Origin: Dactylosporangium sucinum
Lineage (GTDB): Bacteria > Actinomycetota > Actinomycetes > Mycobacteriales > Micromonosporaceae
Assembly: GCF_014647515.1 (NCBI RefSeq)
Contig: NZ_BMPI01000007.1
Location: forward strand, 42,183-106,182
DNA length: 64,000 nucleotides
Reading direction: 5' to 3'
Under the pieces are notes generated by a model that was not told the DNA's origin, searched no databases, and worked only from the letters and a program-made list of their open reading frames with translations. The translations under genes were made by a program, and so were the position numbers. Each line of letters starts with the position of its first letter. The stretch's first letter is position 1. Below, piece after piece: positions 8,813 to 18,188 of the stretch.

Positions 8813-10180
8813 TCAGGCGGCCCGGCGTTCGGTGCCGGCCCCCGCCCGGACCGGGAGCGGGATCGGCTGGGTGACCTCGGTGAAGGCCTCCCGCGGCTCG
8901 TGCAGCGAGCCCAGCGCGACGACCTCGCGGCGCAGGACCAGCTGGAGCGTCCAGTCGACCAGCACCCGGATCTTCCGGTTCAGGGTCGGGATGCGGCTCA
9001 GGTGGTACGTGCGGTGCATGAACCACGCCGGGACGCCGCGCACCTTCACGCCGTAGACCCGCGCCGCGCCCTTGTAGAGGCCCAGGCCGGCGACCGAGCC
9101 GACGTGCCTGTGCTTGTAGTCGACCGGCGTGCGGCCGCGGACCACGGCGGCGATGTTGTCGGCCAGCCGCGACGCCTGACGGACCGCGTGCTGGGCGCTC
9201 GGGGAGCACAGCGCGGCCGGGTCCTCGGCGGTCAGGTCGGGCACCGCGGCGCAGTCGCCGGCGCTCCAGGCGCCCTCGACGACGGTGCTGTCCGGGTTGA
9301 CGACCTGCAGCGTCGGCTTGCAGGTGATCGCGCCGCGCGAGTTGCGCGGCAGGTCGGTGTCCTCCAGCATCGGGTGCGGCTTGACGCCGGCGGTCCAGAC
9401 GATGGTGTCGGCCTCGAACCGGTCGCCGTCGGAGAGCTCGACGACGCCGTCGACGCACGACTCCAGCCGCGTGCCGAGCCGGATGTCGATGTTGCGCTTC
9501 GTGAGCTGGACGACCGTGTAGGCACCCATCTCGGCGCCGACCTCGGGCAGGATGCGGTTGGCCGCCTCGACGAGGACGAAGTGGACCTCGTCGGCCGGGA
9601 TCTCCGGGTAGTACCGCAGGGCGCCGCGGACCATGTCCTCCATCTCGGCGAGCGCCTCGATGCCGGCGTAGCCGCCGCCGACGAACACGAACGTCAGCGC
9701 GCGCCGGCGGGTCGCCGGGTCGGAGGTGGTGGCCGCCACGTCGAGCCGGTCGAGGACGCTGTTGCGCAGGAAGATGGCCTCGCCGATGGTCTTGAAGCCG
9801 ACCGCCTGCTCGCGCAGGCCGGGGATCGGCAGCGTGCGGGACACCGAGCCGGGGGCGACGACGATGTGGTCGTACGGCACCTCGCGGGCCGGGCCGATGA
9901 TCGGCTGGACGATCGCGACCTTCCGGGCGTGCTCGATGCTGGTGACCGTGCCGGACAGCACGTGGCAGCGCTTGAGCTCGCGGCGCAGCGGCACGACGGT
10001 GTGCCGCGGGGAGATGTTGCCGGCCGCCGACTCGGGCAGGAACGGCTGGTAGGTCATGTGCGGCTGGGGGTCGACGACGGTGACCTCAGCCTCGTGGAGG
10101 TGGAGCTTCTTCGACAGGCGCAGGGCGGCGTACAGGCCGACGTGCCCTGCGCCGACGATCAGGATTCGCTTCGCAGCCAC
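8813..10180 (-). CDS. ndh: Type II NADH dehydrogenase (NAD(P)/FAD oxidoreductase)
   Basis: This 455-residue, two-dinucleotide-fold flavoprotein would pass electrons from NADH to quinone without pumping protons. The FAD-binding GAGHVGLYAALRL lies at the N-terminus, and the NADH-binding GGGYAGIEAL lies near residue 160. The motif SAGDCAAVPD marks the FAD-contacting segment, and the C-terminus can form the membrane-binding amphipathic helix. The start is set at GTG (10178-10180), directly before AAKRILIVGAG. It lies 7 nt after TAGCGT (10188-10193, complement), so it is probably leaderless; a longer N-terminus would cross the promoter. A palindrome at 10233-10246 may regulate it. Confidence 0.92.
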   Translation of the reverse strand: MAAKRILIVGAGHVGLYAALRLSKKLHLHEAEVTVVDPQPHMTYQPFLPESAAGNISPRHTVVPLRRELKRCHVLSGTVTSIEHARKVAIVQPIIGPAREVPYDHIVVAPGSVSRTLPIPGLREQAVGFKTIGEAIFLRNSVLDRLDVAATTSDPATRRRALTFVFVGGGYAGIEALAEMEDMVRGALRYYPEIPADEVHFVLVEAANRILPEVGAEMGAYTVVQLTKRNIDIRLGTRLESCVDGVVELSDGDRFEADTIVWTAGVKPHPMLEDTDLPRNSRGAITCKPTLQVVNPDSTVVEGAWSAGDCAAVPDLTAEDPAALCSPSAQHAVRQASRLADNIAAVVRGRTPVDYKHRHVGSVAGLGLYKGAARVYGVKVRGVPAWFMHRTYHLSRIPTLNRKIRVLVDWTLQLVLRREVVALGSLHEPREAFTEVTQPIPLPVRAGAGTERRAA

Positions 10181-10232
10181 GCGACCAACGCTAGCCACAT
10201 CGATGGCCCGGAGGCAGTCGGGCCACAGACAT

Positions 10233-10246
10233 GTAACGGGCGTTAC
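10233..10246. promoter_or_regulatory. Palindrome upstream of ndh (GTAACG-GG-CGTTAC)
   Basis: A perfect 6-bp inverted repeat with a 2-bp centre lies about 53-66 bp upstream of the predicted ndh transcription start. A further GTTACC half-site follows at 10254-10259. The size and symmetry fit a dimeric regulator. The regulator is not identifiable from sequence. Confidence 0.5.
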
Positions 10247-10280
10247 CAGGGCTGTTACCGCGACCACACAGGCCGGACTC

Positions 10281-10853
10281 CTAGGCGCTGCGGCGCGCGA
10301 TCAGCCACACGAGGAGCCCGACGGCGACCACGCCGACGAGCGACGCGACGAGGAACGCCGGGCCGACGACCAGCTTCACCGCCGCCAGCATCAGCACGCT
10401 CACGATTGCGCTCGCGGCCACGACGCCGGCGGCCCGGAGCAGCCAGCCGGCGAGCACGCCGGGCGAGAGCACCGCGTCGTACGGCAGGACGGCGGCCAGG
10501 GCGGCCAGGGAGTGCATGAGGTACAGCGTGGTCGACAGGGCGATGAGCCGGGTGACGCCGACGGGCTGGTCGTAGACGATCGTGCCGATCAGCCAGCCGA
10601 ACGCGCAGAGGAAGACGGCCAGGCCGACCAGGCGCGTGCGCGGGAGGAACGCCGGCAGCACGGCGACCACGCCCGCGACGGCGATCCCGGCCAGGTTGCC
10701 GGTGACCTGGCTGGGGAAGGCCAGCACCATCGACAGCGCGGCGAAGACGGCGACGGCCAGCCGGATGAGCACCGGCCCGGCGGAGGCCCGCTCGATCACG
10801 TCCCGGGCCCGGTTGACCCGCCCCTGGAAGTACTCCGTCAACTCCTCGATCAT
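10281..10853 (-). CDS. Small polytopic membrane protein
   Basis: This 190-residue protein has a polar N-terminal helix (IEELTEYFQGRVNRARDVIE) and then about five hydrophobic helices. No domain is recognised. The start ATG (10851-10853) has GGAGGT 6 nt upstream and overlaps the stop of the 30-codon ORF as ATGA. It is the last gene of the DUF4129-MoxR-DUF58 operon, so a role in the same cell-envelope process is likely but undefined. Confidence 0.8.
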   Translation of the reverse strand: MIEELTEYFQGRVNRARDVIERASAGPVLIRLAVAVFAALSMVLAFPSQVTGNLAGIAVAGVVAVLPAFLPRTRLVGLAVFLCAFGWLIGTIVYDQPVGVTRLIALSTTLYLMHSLAALAAVLPYDAVLSPGVLAGWLLRAAGVVAASAIVSVLMLAAVKLVVGPAFLVASLVGVVAVGLLVWLIARRSA

Positions 10854-10942
10854 GCGGTCACCTCCGCTTCGCTCCGGCGCCGCACGATCTCCCATCTGAG
10901 CCCATGATGAACGGCCCCTCCGCTTCGCTCCGGACCGCTCAT
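10850..10942 (-). CDS. Putative 30-codon coupling ORF
   Basis: A 30-residue ORF (starts MSGPERSGGAVHHG, ends EVTA) joins the DUF58 gene to the small membrane protein. Its ATG overlaps the DUF58 stop and its stop overlaps the next ATG, both as ATGA. The same sequence block (CTCCGCTTCGCTCCGG on the plus strand) occurs twice, at 10862-10877 and 10918-10933. It supplies GCGGAGG, which is the ribosome-binding site of the downstream gene. The peptide may only serve translational coupling. Confidence 0.45.
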   Translation of the reverse strand: MSGPERSGGAVHHGLRWEIVRRRSEAEVTA

Positions 10943-12259
10943 GCGGTGATCGTCCTCCCGACGGCCACCCGGGCCACGCCGCGCAGGACCTCGTCGAGGC
11001 TGCCCGCGCCGCCCCACGCGACCACCGGCACGCCGTGCTCGCGCAGCTGGGCGATGATGTTCTGCCGCTCCAGGACCCACAGCCGCTGCGGGATGTCGGC
11101 CCACTTGGCGGCCGAGCGCTTCGGCAGCACCGGGTTGCCCAGCGTGTCGACGGCGACGACGAACCGGCCGGCCCGGGCCAGGTTGGCGAGCATCGCCGCC
11201 GAGCGGATGTCCAGCAGCGGGGTGAGGACCATGACCAGCGCGTTGCCCTGGACCATGTGCGGGCCGAACGACGACGGCGGCGGCTCGTCGGCGTTGCCCG
11301 CGGGGGCCACGTCGAGCAGCCACTCCAGGGTCGTCATGTAGTGGCGGCGGCCGCTCGCGGCGCGCAGGTGCCGGACGGTCCCGCCGTACTGCAGCAGCGC
11401 CACCCGGTCGCCCCGGTGCAGGTAGTGCTCGGCGATGCCGGCGGCGGCCCGCACGGTCGTGTCGAGCACCGACGCACGGCCCTCGATGCCGCCGGAGCGG
11501 CCGGCCTCGTGCAGGGCGTCGAGGAGCACGACGACCTCGGCGTCGCGGTCGGACAGCGTGCTGACCACGTGGATCTCGCGGGTGCGCAGCGAGACCCGCC
11601 AGTCGATGCGGCGCAACCGGTCACCGGGGCCGAAGCGGCGCACGCCGGCCAGCTCGCCGCCCTCGCCCGTGCGGCGGGAGCGGTGCCCGCCGACGTGGCC
11701 GGCGGCCCGCGGCATGGCCTCGGCGGCGTCGAAGTGCTCGATCGCCGGATACGCCTTCAGCGGCAGCTCGGGCGCGCGCACCGGCCGGCTGATGAGCAGC
11801 CCGTCGGCGGCGACCGCGTGGGCGGCGACCGGGCCGAGCGGGTGGCGGCCCCAGCGCAGCACCCGGCCCTCCAGGTCGACGCCGGCGATGGTGCCGCCCT
11901 GGACGTCGACCGCGTAGGGCCGGTCGGAGTGCTTGAGGCGGACCCACTGCGGCACCAGCAGGCGGACCACGACCAGGTCGAACCCGATCGGGTTGGGGTT
12001 GCCGACGTCGACGCGCACCTCGAGGTCGCCGCCCTCGACCAGGAACGGCTCGGCCGCGGTCACCGCGACCGTCGGGGCGCGGCCCGGGCGGCGCACCAGC
12101 GAGACGGCGGTGCCGATCGCGAACGGCGCCGCCAGGATCACCAGGTCGAAGCGGCCGGTGAGCACGGCGACGAGCACGAGCACGCCGCTGACCAGCACGG
12201 CCCGGCCCAGCGCCCGGGTCGGCTCGAAGGCCCGCGCGTGGGACCGGGGTGCGGACGCG

Positions 12260-12267
<8 letters not shown>
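10939..12267 (-). CDS. DUF58 domain protein (MoxR-associated)
   Basis: This 442-residue protein has two N-terminal hydrophobic helices (about residues 22-58), a beta-rich extracytoplasmic region, and the DUF58 core. The core signature RRFGPGDRLRRIDWRVSLRT is near residue 215 and is followed by a von Willebrand A-like fold with V-V-L-L-D-A in place of a full MIDAS. Its start overlaps the MoxR stop by 8 nt. In related bacteria MoxR AAA+ ATPases act with DUF58 and DUF4129 proteins at the envelope, for example in maturation of secreted or cell-wall complexes. That role is by family association only. Confidence 0.9.
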
Positions 12268-13245
<978 letters not shown>

Positions 13246-13249
<4 letters not shown>

Positions 13250-13890
13250 AGCGCCTCCACCTTCGCGACGATCGATGCTACGTCCTGCGGGCTCGGCACG
13301 CGGGACGGTGTGTAGTGCAGCAGTTGCCAGAGCTCCTCGCCGACGATCTCGCGAGCCTGCTCGGGGGCGCTGCTCAGGGTGATGCCGTGCTGCTGGCGCA
13401 GGCGACCGTTGACGAGGTCGGTCACCCGCGGTACCACGAGGGCGGCGAACCGGCCGGCATCGCGCTCGCCCCAGATCAGCCGGTCGTCCCACTTGCCGAC
13501 GGCCAGCCGGATCCCGTCGGCGGGCGGCACCGCGTCGCGCAGCCGGGGCCGGTCGCCCTGCTGCTGCGGCGCCCGGGCGGGCTCCAGGCCCTTGCCGGTG
13601 ACCTCGGCCGGCAGCTCGTCGGCGCGCACCTGCTGCAGCACCTCCCGCAGCACCTGGATCGCCACGATGGTGAGCAGGACCAGCGGGTACGAGATCGAGT
13701 AGCGGGCCACCCAGAGCACGCCCCAGCCGACCGTGGTCAGGGCGACGGCGACGAACAGCCGCCGGATCCACCAGCGGCTGTCGAACGGGCGGGACGGGCG
13801 GCGCACCGGGCGCGGGTCGGCCCGCACGGTCGCCCGGCCGGCGTCGAACAGCTCGTCGAGGCCGACCATCTCGTCGCGGTCACGTGCCAT
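13246..13890 (-). CDS. Membrane protein of the MoxR operon
   Basis: This 214-residue protein has a polar N-terminus of about 40 residues, two close hydrophobic helices (about 43-82) and a soluble C-terminal domain of about 130 residues with no recognised motif. Its start overlaps the DUF4129 gene by 11 nt and its stop overlaps the MoxR start by ATGA, so it is translated with them. It probably contributes to the MoxR complex at the inner membrane, which is inferred from position alone. Confidence 0.82.
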
Positions 13891-14587
13891 GCGCCACCCC
13901 CGACAGTTCCGCGCGCAGCTGGCTGAGGGCGCCGACGGCGGCCTGGCGGGACCGTTCGTCGACCGGGTGGGTGGCGTAGCGGGCCTCGCGGTACACCTCG
14001 GCGAGGCCTTCGAGGGTCGGCCGGGTCACCCGATGGCCCGCCAGCAGCCGGGTGACCAGCTCGGTCGGGCTGTCGCCGACCAGCCGCGGCGTGCCGGCCG
14101 CGGCGGCGGCCCGCTCCAGGCGGACCCAGCAGGCGATCACCGCCCGGCGCGGGTCGCCGTCGGTGTCGGCCAGCTCGGCCAGGCCGGCGTCGACCGCGGC
14201 CACGACCTCCTCGCCGGTGTCGACCTGCATCGGCGCGGGCGCCTCGGGCTCGACGAACAGGCGGGGCTTGGCCTTCGGGCCGGCGTTGCGCAGGAACATG
14301 TACACCAGGCCGGCGACCAGTGCGATCACCACGACCGCGCAGAGGCCGGTGACCCCGTAGAGGATCCAGTCGGGCAGCGCGAAGCCCGGGTCGCCGTCGC
14401 CAGGCGGCATGGTCGGTCGCAGGCTCGGCTCGGCGGTCGGCAGGCCCGTCGGCGCGGCGGTCGGGTCCAGCTCGGGCACCGGCAGGCTGGTGACCTCCGG
14501 CGAGGACAGGGCCGCCGCCACGATCGCGATGCCGAGCACGGCGACCACGGCCAGCACCGGCAACCAGCGGCTGATGGTGCGGTCCAT
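13880..14587 (-). CDS. DUF4129 domain protein
   Basis: This 235-residue protein has an N-terminal anchor (residues 9-28), a Pro/Thr-rich spacer, a second membrane helix (about 75-98), and a cytoplasmic C-terminal DUF4129 domain. The domain has the conserved RRAVIACWVRLERA helix and a late ARYATHPV motif. DUF4129 often occurs at the end of transglutaminase or protease-like proteins in MoxR loci; here it stands alone. It lies 13 nt after the uracil-DNA glycosylase stop, so the same transcript may carry both. Confidence 0.88.
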   Translation of the reverse strand: MDRTISRWLPVLAVVAVLGIAIVAAALSSPEVTSLPVPELDPTAAPTGLPTAEPSLRPTMPPGDGDPGFALPDWILYGVTGLCAVVVIALVAGLVYMFLRNAGPKAKPRLFVEPEAPAPMQVDTGEEVVAAVDAGLAELADTDGDPRRAVIACWVRLERAAAAAGTPRLVGDSPTELVTRLLAGHRVTRPTLEGLAEVYREARYATHPVDERSRQAAVGALSQLRAELSGVAHGT

Positions 14588-14600
14588 GACATCCCGTCGC

Positions 14601-15302
14601 TCAGTTCGCCCCGGCCAACGCCTTGGCCCGGGCGAGGATTTCGTCCAGCATTCCTGGCGTGAGCCGACCGGTAAAGGTGTTCTGCTGGCTCACGTGGTAA
14701 CAACCGAGCAACGCGGGGGCACCCTCGGCCGGTTCTTCGGACTGCCACAGCACGCCGTGACCGAACGGCACCTTCCGCGCCGGAGCTACACCGTAGACGG
14801 CCCGCAGCGCGGGCCAGAACGCGGCCCAGGCGAAGCCACCCAGCGCGATGACGACGCGCAGGTGGGGACGGATGAGGCGCATCTCGCGATGCAGGAACGG
14901 GGCGCAGGTGTCGCGCTCCTGCGGGGTGGGCTTGTTGTCGGGCGGCGCGCACCGGACCGCGGCGAAGATCCGGGTATCGGTGAGCGTGAGGCCGTCGTCA
15001 CGATCGGTGCTGGTCGGCTGGTTGGCCAGGCCGGCGCGGTGCAGGGCGGCGAACAGCACGTCGCCGGAGCGGTCGCCGGTGAAGATGCGGCCGGTGCGGT
15101 TGCCGCCGTGGGCGGCCGGGGCGAGGCCGAGGATCGCGATCCGGGCGTCGTGCGGGCCGAAGCCGGGGACGGGGCGGCCCCAGTAGGTCTGGTCCCGGAA
15201 CGCGGCGCGCTTGGTCGCCGCGACCTCCTCGCGCCAGGCCACCAGGCGGGGGCACAGGCGGCAGCGGGAGATCTCGGCGTCGAGCCGGTCGAGCGCGTCC
15301 AC
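14601..15302 (-). CDS. Family 5 uracil-DNA glycosylase (UdgB type)
   Basis: This protein of about 233 residues removes uracil, and in this family also hypoxanthine and related lesions, from DNA. Motif A reads [14 protein letters not shown] and is followed by FTGDRSGD, which is diagnostic of family 5. Cysteines in CRLC and further on (AVRCAPP, RDTC) can bind a 4Fe-4S cluster. The late active-site motif is [11 protein letters not shown] at 15300-15302 is preferred because TAGCGT (15310-15315, complement) lies exactly 7 nt upstream. An alternative GTG at 15309-15311 would sit inside the promoter element. Confidence 0.92.
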   Translation of the reverse strand: MDALDRLDAEISRCRLCPRLVAWREEVAATKRAAFRDQTYWGRPVPGFGPHDARIAILGLAPAAHGGNRTGRIFTGDRSGDVLFAALHRAGLANQPTSTDRDDGLTLTDTRIFAAVRCAPPDNKPTPQERDTCAPFLHREMRLIRPHLRVVIALGGFAWAAFWPALRAVYGVAPARKVPFGHGVLWQSEEPAEGAPALLGCYHVSQQNTFTGRLTPGMLDEILARAKALAGAN

Positions 15303-15339
15303 GGGGCACACGCTAACCGAGACGCGCCGGGGTCATGCC

Positions 15340-15390
15340 GACGTTGGTCGATCCACCCGCCTTTCTCGGCGGGGTGGATCGACCAACGTC
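15340..15390. repeat. Family A inverted repeat, copy 2
   Basis: The arms 15340-15358 and 15372-15390 are perfectly complementary over 19 bp. The stem can be extended to 22 bp with one bulge, leaving loop TTTCTC. The core GACGTTGGTCGATC matches the hairpin at 5302-5363, with one T-to-C change just after it that is compensated in both arms. It lies 60 nt downstream of the HAAS-type gene and just upstream of the glycosylase promoter, so it could also terminate the former. Confidence 0.88.
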
Positions 15391-15452
15391 CGTGCAAGCG
15401 GGCCGGGCCGGCCGCCGACTCCCCCGGGGCCGGCCCGGCCCGCTCCCCCGAG

Positions 15453-16430
15453 TCAGCCCGACGGCGACACGGGCGGCTGGACGGACGGCTGGACGGACGG
15501 CTGGACGGACGGCTGGACGGAGGCAGACGGCTGGGCGGACCCGGACGGCTGGGCCGACACCGACGCCGACGGCACGGGCGACCCCGACGCCGACGGGACG
15601 CCCGACGGGGACGGGAGCTGCGGGCCGCGGCACAGCGGGTAGCTCGCCGGCTGCCCCTCCGTGCCGCTCGCGCAGCGCCAGTAGTCGCCGAGCTGGATCG
15701 GGTTGCCGTCCTGGTCGTAGAGGGTCACGTCGCGCAGCGGCCGGCCGCTGCCGTCCACCGGGTAGACGTCCGTGACGTACGACCAGCGGTCGTAGTAGTT
15801 CGTGCTGCTGTAGCTGCGGGAGATCCCGGACCAGTCGGCCAGCACGACCAGCGCGCCGATCACGGCGACCGCCGTGCCCGCCCAGCCGAGCCAGCGGGGG
15901 ATGCGGGGGCGGCCGGTCGCGCCGATCCGCACCGAGATCACGATCGCCACCGCGAGGACCAGCCAGCCGATCGGGTCGTCGAGGCGGTCGGTGGGGATGA
16001 TGTCGGCGGCGAAGACCAGCACGACGACGCAGACGGCGCGGGCGATCCACCACGCCGGGCGGAGCAGCACCAGGAAGTCCCACGCCCGCGGGTAGCCGAT
16101 CAGCCGGCCCACCCGGCGGTCGGCGACGGCCAGCCACCGACCGGCCCGGGTCACGAGCGGCGCCAGCCGGTCGAGCGGGCCGCCCTTCGCCGCGGTGGCG
16201 CCGGTCGGCTCCAGGCCGGCGGCGGCGCGCAGCTCGGCCGCGTAGGCGGCGGGCGGGCCCAGCCGGTCGACGAGCGATCCGCCCTGCTCGGCCAGTACCT
16301 CCGAGAAATGGGCCGGCAGGTCCTCCAGGAGGTCGTCGCGCACCTCGGCCGGCAGGTCGGCCAGGGCCGCGGAGACCCGCTCGAGGTAGTAGTCGATCTC
16401 CAGGTTGCTGGGCGCCGCGGACTCGGTCAT
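15453..16430 (-). CDS. HAAS-domain membrane protein with Ser/Pro-rich tail
   Basis: This 325-residue protein has an N-terminal HAAS-like helical domain (YLERVSAALADLPAEVRDDL, then DLPAHFSEVL) and about four hydrophobic helices between residues 110 and 215. An extracytoplasmic region with two cysteines follows, and then a tail of 50 residues of Ser, Pro, Val and Gln repeats. HAAS proteins are commonly paired with PadR regulators, and here the ATG overlaps the PadR stop (ATGA). The tail is encoded by a 12-bp tandem repeat. The protein is probably a PadR-controlled membrane stress or signalling protein; the exact function is unknown. Confidence 0.85.
   Translation of the reverse strand: MTESAAPSNLEIDYYLERVSAALADLPAEVRDDLLEDLPAHFSEVLAEQGGSLVDRLGPPAAYAAELRAAAGLEPTGATAAKGGPLDRLAPLVTRAGRWLAVADRRVGRLIGYPRAWDFLVLLRPAWWIARAVCVVVLVFAADIIPTDRLDDPIGWLVLAVAIVISVRIGATGRPRIPRWLGWAGTAVAVIGALVVLADWSGISRSYSSTNYYDRWSYVTDVYPVDGSGRPLRDVTLYDQDGNPIQLGDYWRCASGTEGQPASYPLCRGPQLPSPSGVPSASGSPVPSASVSAQPSGSAQPSASVQPSVQPSVQPSVQPPVSPSG
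15475..15522. repeat. 12-bp tandem repeat in coding sequence
   Basis: Four consecutive units of GGCTGGACGGAC (15475-15486, 15487-15498, 15499-15510, 15511-15522, the last with one change) encode the Ser-Val-Gln-Pro repeats at the C-terminus of the HAAS-type protein. In-frame units allow length variation without a frameshift. Confidence 0.9.
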
Positions 16431-16750
16431 GCCCTCTCCCCGATCAGCTGGTCCATGGTCTGCGCGAACCCCCGCCAGACCTTGCTCGATGCGCCGAGCT
16501 GCGTGCGGCCGGCGGCGTTGAGCGCGTAGTACTTGCGGTGGGGCCCCTCCTCGCTGGGCACCACGTACGTCGTGAGCATCCCGGCCTGGAACAGCCGGCG
16601 GAGCGTGCCGTAGACCGAGGCGTCGCCGACGTCGCCGAGGCCGGCCGAGCGCAGCCGGCGGAGGATGTCGTAGCCGTAGCCGTCCTCGTCGCGCAGCACG
16701 GCGAGCACAGCCAGGTCGAGCACACCCTTGAGCAACTGGGTTGTGTCCAC
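16427..16750 (-). CDS. PadR family transcriptional regulator
   Basis: This 107-residue winged-helix regulator begins DTTQLLKGVLDLAVLAVL, followed by the conserved GYGYDILRRL, SVYGTLRRLFQAG and the wing SEEGPHRKYYAL. The GTG start (16748-16750) is chosen because it gives the family-typical N-terminus and lies 7 nt after TACTCT (16758-16763, complement). It is co-translated with the HAAS-type protein, a common repressor/membrane-partner pair. A palindrome overlapping its own promoter suggests autorepression. Confidence 0.92.
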   Translation of the reverse strand: MDTTQLLKGVLDLAVLAVLRDEDGYGYDILRRLRSAGLGDVGDASVYGTLRRLFQAGMLTTYVVPSEEGPHRKYYALNAAGRTQLGASSKVWRGFAQTMDQLIGERA

Positions 16751-16761
16751 GCCGTGCAGAG

Positions 16762-16780
16762 TAGTGCGCAATGCACAGTA
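16762..16780. promoter_or_regulatory. Likely PadR autoregulatory operator
   Basis: The imperfect 19-bp palindrome reads TAGTGCGCA-A-TGCACAGTA, with seven of nine positions paired per arm. It overlaps the last bases of the predicted -10 hexamer of padR and extends upstream. The position would let a dimer block RNA polymerase. Confidence 0.6.
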
Positions 16781-16806
16781 GTATCAAGTGCAGAGGACAG
16801 GGACAC

Positions 16807-16837
16807 GCAAAAGGCGGCCCGCCCCACGCGGACCGCC
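16807..16837 (-). terminator. Rho-independent terminator after the LppU-like gene
   Basis: On the minus strand, a 10-bp stem (16828-16837 with 16813-16822, one G-U type pair) and a 5-nt loop are followed by TTTTG. It lies about 60 nt beyond the stop of the LppU-like gene and separates it from padR. Confidence 0.8.
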
Positions 16838-16895
16838 AATGCGGTGAAACTCGTCTTGCCCGGCGCCGAGCGGCGCCGCTACCCGACGCCGCTGG

Positions 16896-17558
16896 CTACT
16901 TGGCGTCGGTGAGGCAGAGGGCGTCGCCGCTGCTGATGTCGGTGCCCTGCCACAGCACGTAGCTGGCCTCGGTGAACTCGTCGCACACGGTCGGCTGCTG
17001 CTTGAGCGCCTCAGACTGCGGGACGCCCCCCTTGATGCCGACGACCTTGTAGCGGGCCTCGCTGGCGTCACACTTCACGATCTTGACGCTGACGCTCTTG
17101 CTGCCCGTCTCGGTGATCTCGTCGCCGGCCAGGCAGTCGCCGACCTTCGCGTTGGCCGCGCTGCTGTTGACGATGTCGTTCCAGGTGTCCTTCGCGAAGA
17201 AGAAGATGCCGCCGCAGCAGACGAGGGCGAGCACCAGGATGACGCCGAGCACGATCAGAATGATCTTGCCGGCGCTGCTCTTCTTCGGCGGGGGCGGCGG
17301 GGCACCGAACGGCGCGCCACCGGGCGGCGGCGGGGCGTACGGGGCACCCGAGGACGGGTCGCTGTACGGCGCGCCGGACGACGGCGGACCGTAGGGGCCA
17401 CCCGACGACGGCGGACCGTAGGGACCACCCGACGACGGCGGGCCGTAGGGACCGCCGGACGAAGGCTGCCCGTACGGGTCGTTACCGCCGGGCGGCGGGT
17501 AACCGCCACCGCCGCCGGGGGGCGGGTAACTGCCGGGCGGCGGGTACTGATCAGACAT
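16896..17558 (-). CDS. LppU/SCO3897-like membrane-anchored protein
   Basis: This 220-residue protein has three parts. A cytoplasmic Pro/Gly/Tyr-rich N-terminus of about 95 residues contains GGPYGPPSS repeats. A single membrane helix follows (about 103-125, VLGVILVLALVCCGGIFFF), and then an external domain of about 95 residues with four cysteines (GDCL, KCDA, VCDEF, LCL). The start ATG has GGAAGG 6 nt upstream. The external domain resembles the LppU-like proteins of actinomycetes, whose function is unknown. It is divergent from the 140-residue gene at 17.7 kb. Confidence 0.82.
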   Translation of the reverse strand: MSDQYPPPGSYPPPGGGGGYPPPGGNDPYGQPSSGGPYGPPSSGGPYGPPSSGGPYGPPSSGAPYSDPSSGAPYAPPPPGGAPFGAPPPPPKKSSAGKIILIVLGVILVLALVCCGGIFFFAKDTWNDIVNSSAANAKVGDCLAGDEITETGSKSVSVKIVKCDASEARYKVVGIKGGVPQSEALKQQPTVCDEFTEASYVLWQGTDISSGDALCLTDAK

Positions 17559-17714
17559 GAGCTTCCTTCCGGGGTATGCCGCAAAGATCACCCTAACGGG
17601 CGGAATGATGGTTGAGCTTGGCAAACCGGCCACACGCCCGCAGGAGACGGCTCACGATAGCGGTAGCGGGCCAATATGCGCAGCATCGTGCGCTGTCGTA
17701 TTACGGTGTGCGCC

Positions 17715-18137
17715 GTGACCGATCTCTTGAAGCGCCTCGCCGCCGCTCCCGGTGTCTATCGCGGGCGCGGCGACGGACTGGAGTCCGGGCCGTTCGTCGC
17801 CCGGATCAAGGTGACCTCGGTGGTGCGCGGAAACGCCATCACGCTGGACTACGAGGCGGTCAGCGACAGCAAGGGACTGCAGCACGTCGAGCACACGATC
17901 CTCACCGCGAGCGAGGCCGGGCGCCTGGAACTGCACGTCACATGCCTTGAGCTGCCCGGCGTGACCCGTTTCGTGGAGAGCCAGCCGGGCGTCTTCAACG
18001 CCTACGAGGGCCCGATGCCCGCGAAGATCATCATGACCATGCCGAGTGACGGCGTGCTCACGTACGGCTGGTGGTGGTCGCGCGACGAGGCCGACCCCCG
18101 CGAGCAGTCGCGGGCCGAGGTCCGACGGACGGGCTGA
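17715..18137 (+). CDS. Conserved hypothetical protein, 140 aa
   Basis: This soluble, beta-rich protein (starts TDLLKRLAAAPGVYRGRGDG, with YGWWWSRDE near the end) may have a lipocalin-like barrel similar to DUF1579-type proteins, but no motif proves it. The GTG start is 7 nt after TACGGT (17702-17707), giving a leaderless mRNA. It is convergent with ppx and has no partner gene in an operon. Confidence 0.75.
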   Translation: MTDLLKRLAAAPGVYRGRGDGLESGPFVARIKVTSVVRGNAITLDYEAVSDSKGLQHVEHTILTASEAGRLELHVTCLELPGVTRFVESQPGVFNAYEGPMPAKIIMTMPSDGVLTYGWWWSRDEADPREQSRAEVRRTG

Positions 18138-18188
18138 CCAGCGCTGACGCAAATCCGACAGTGCTACGTGCGGGTTTTGTGCGGTCCG

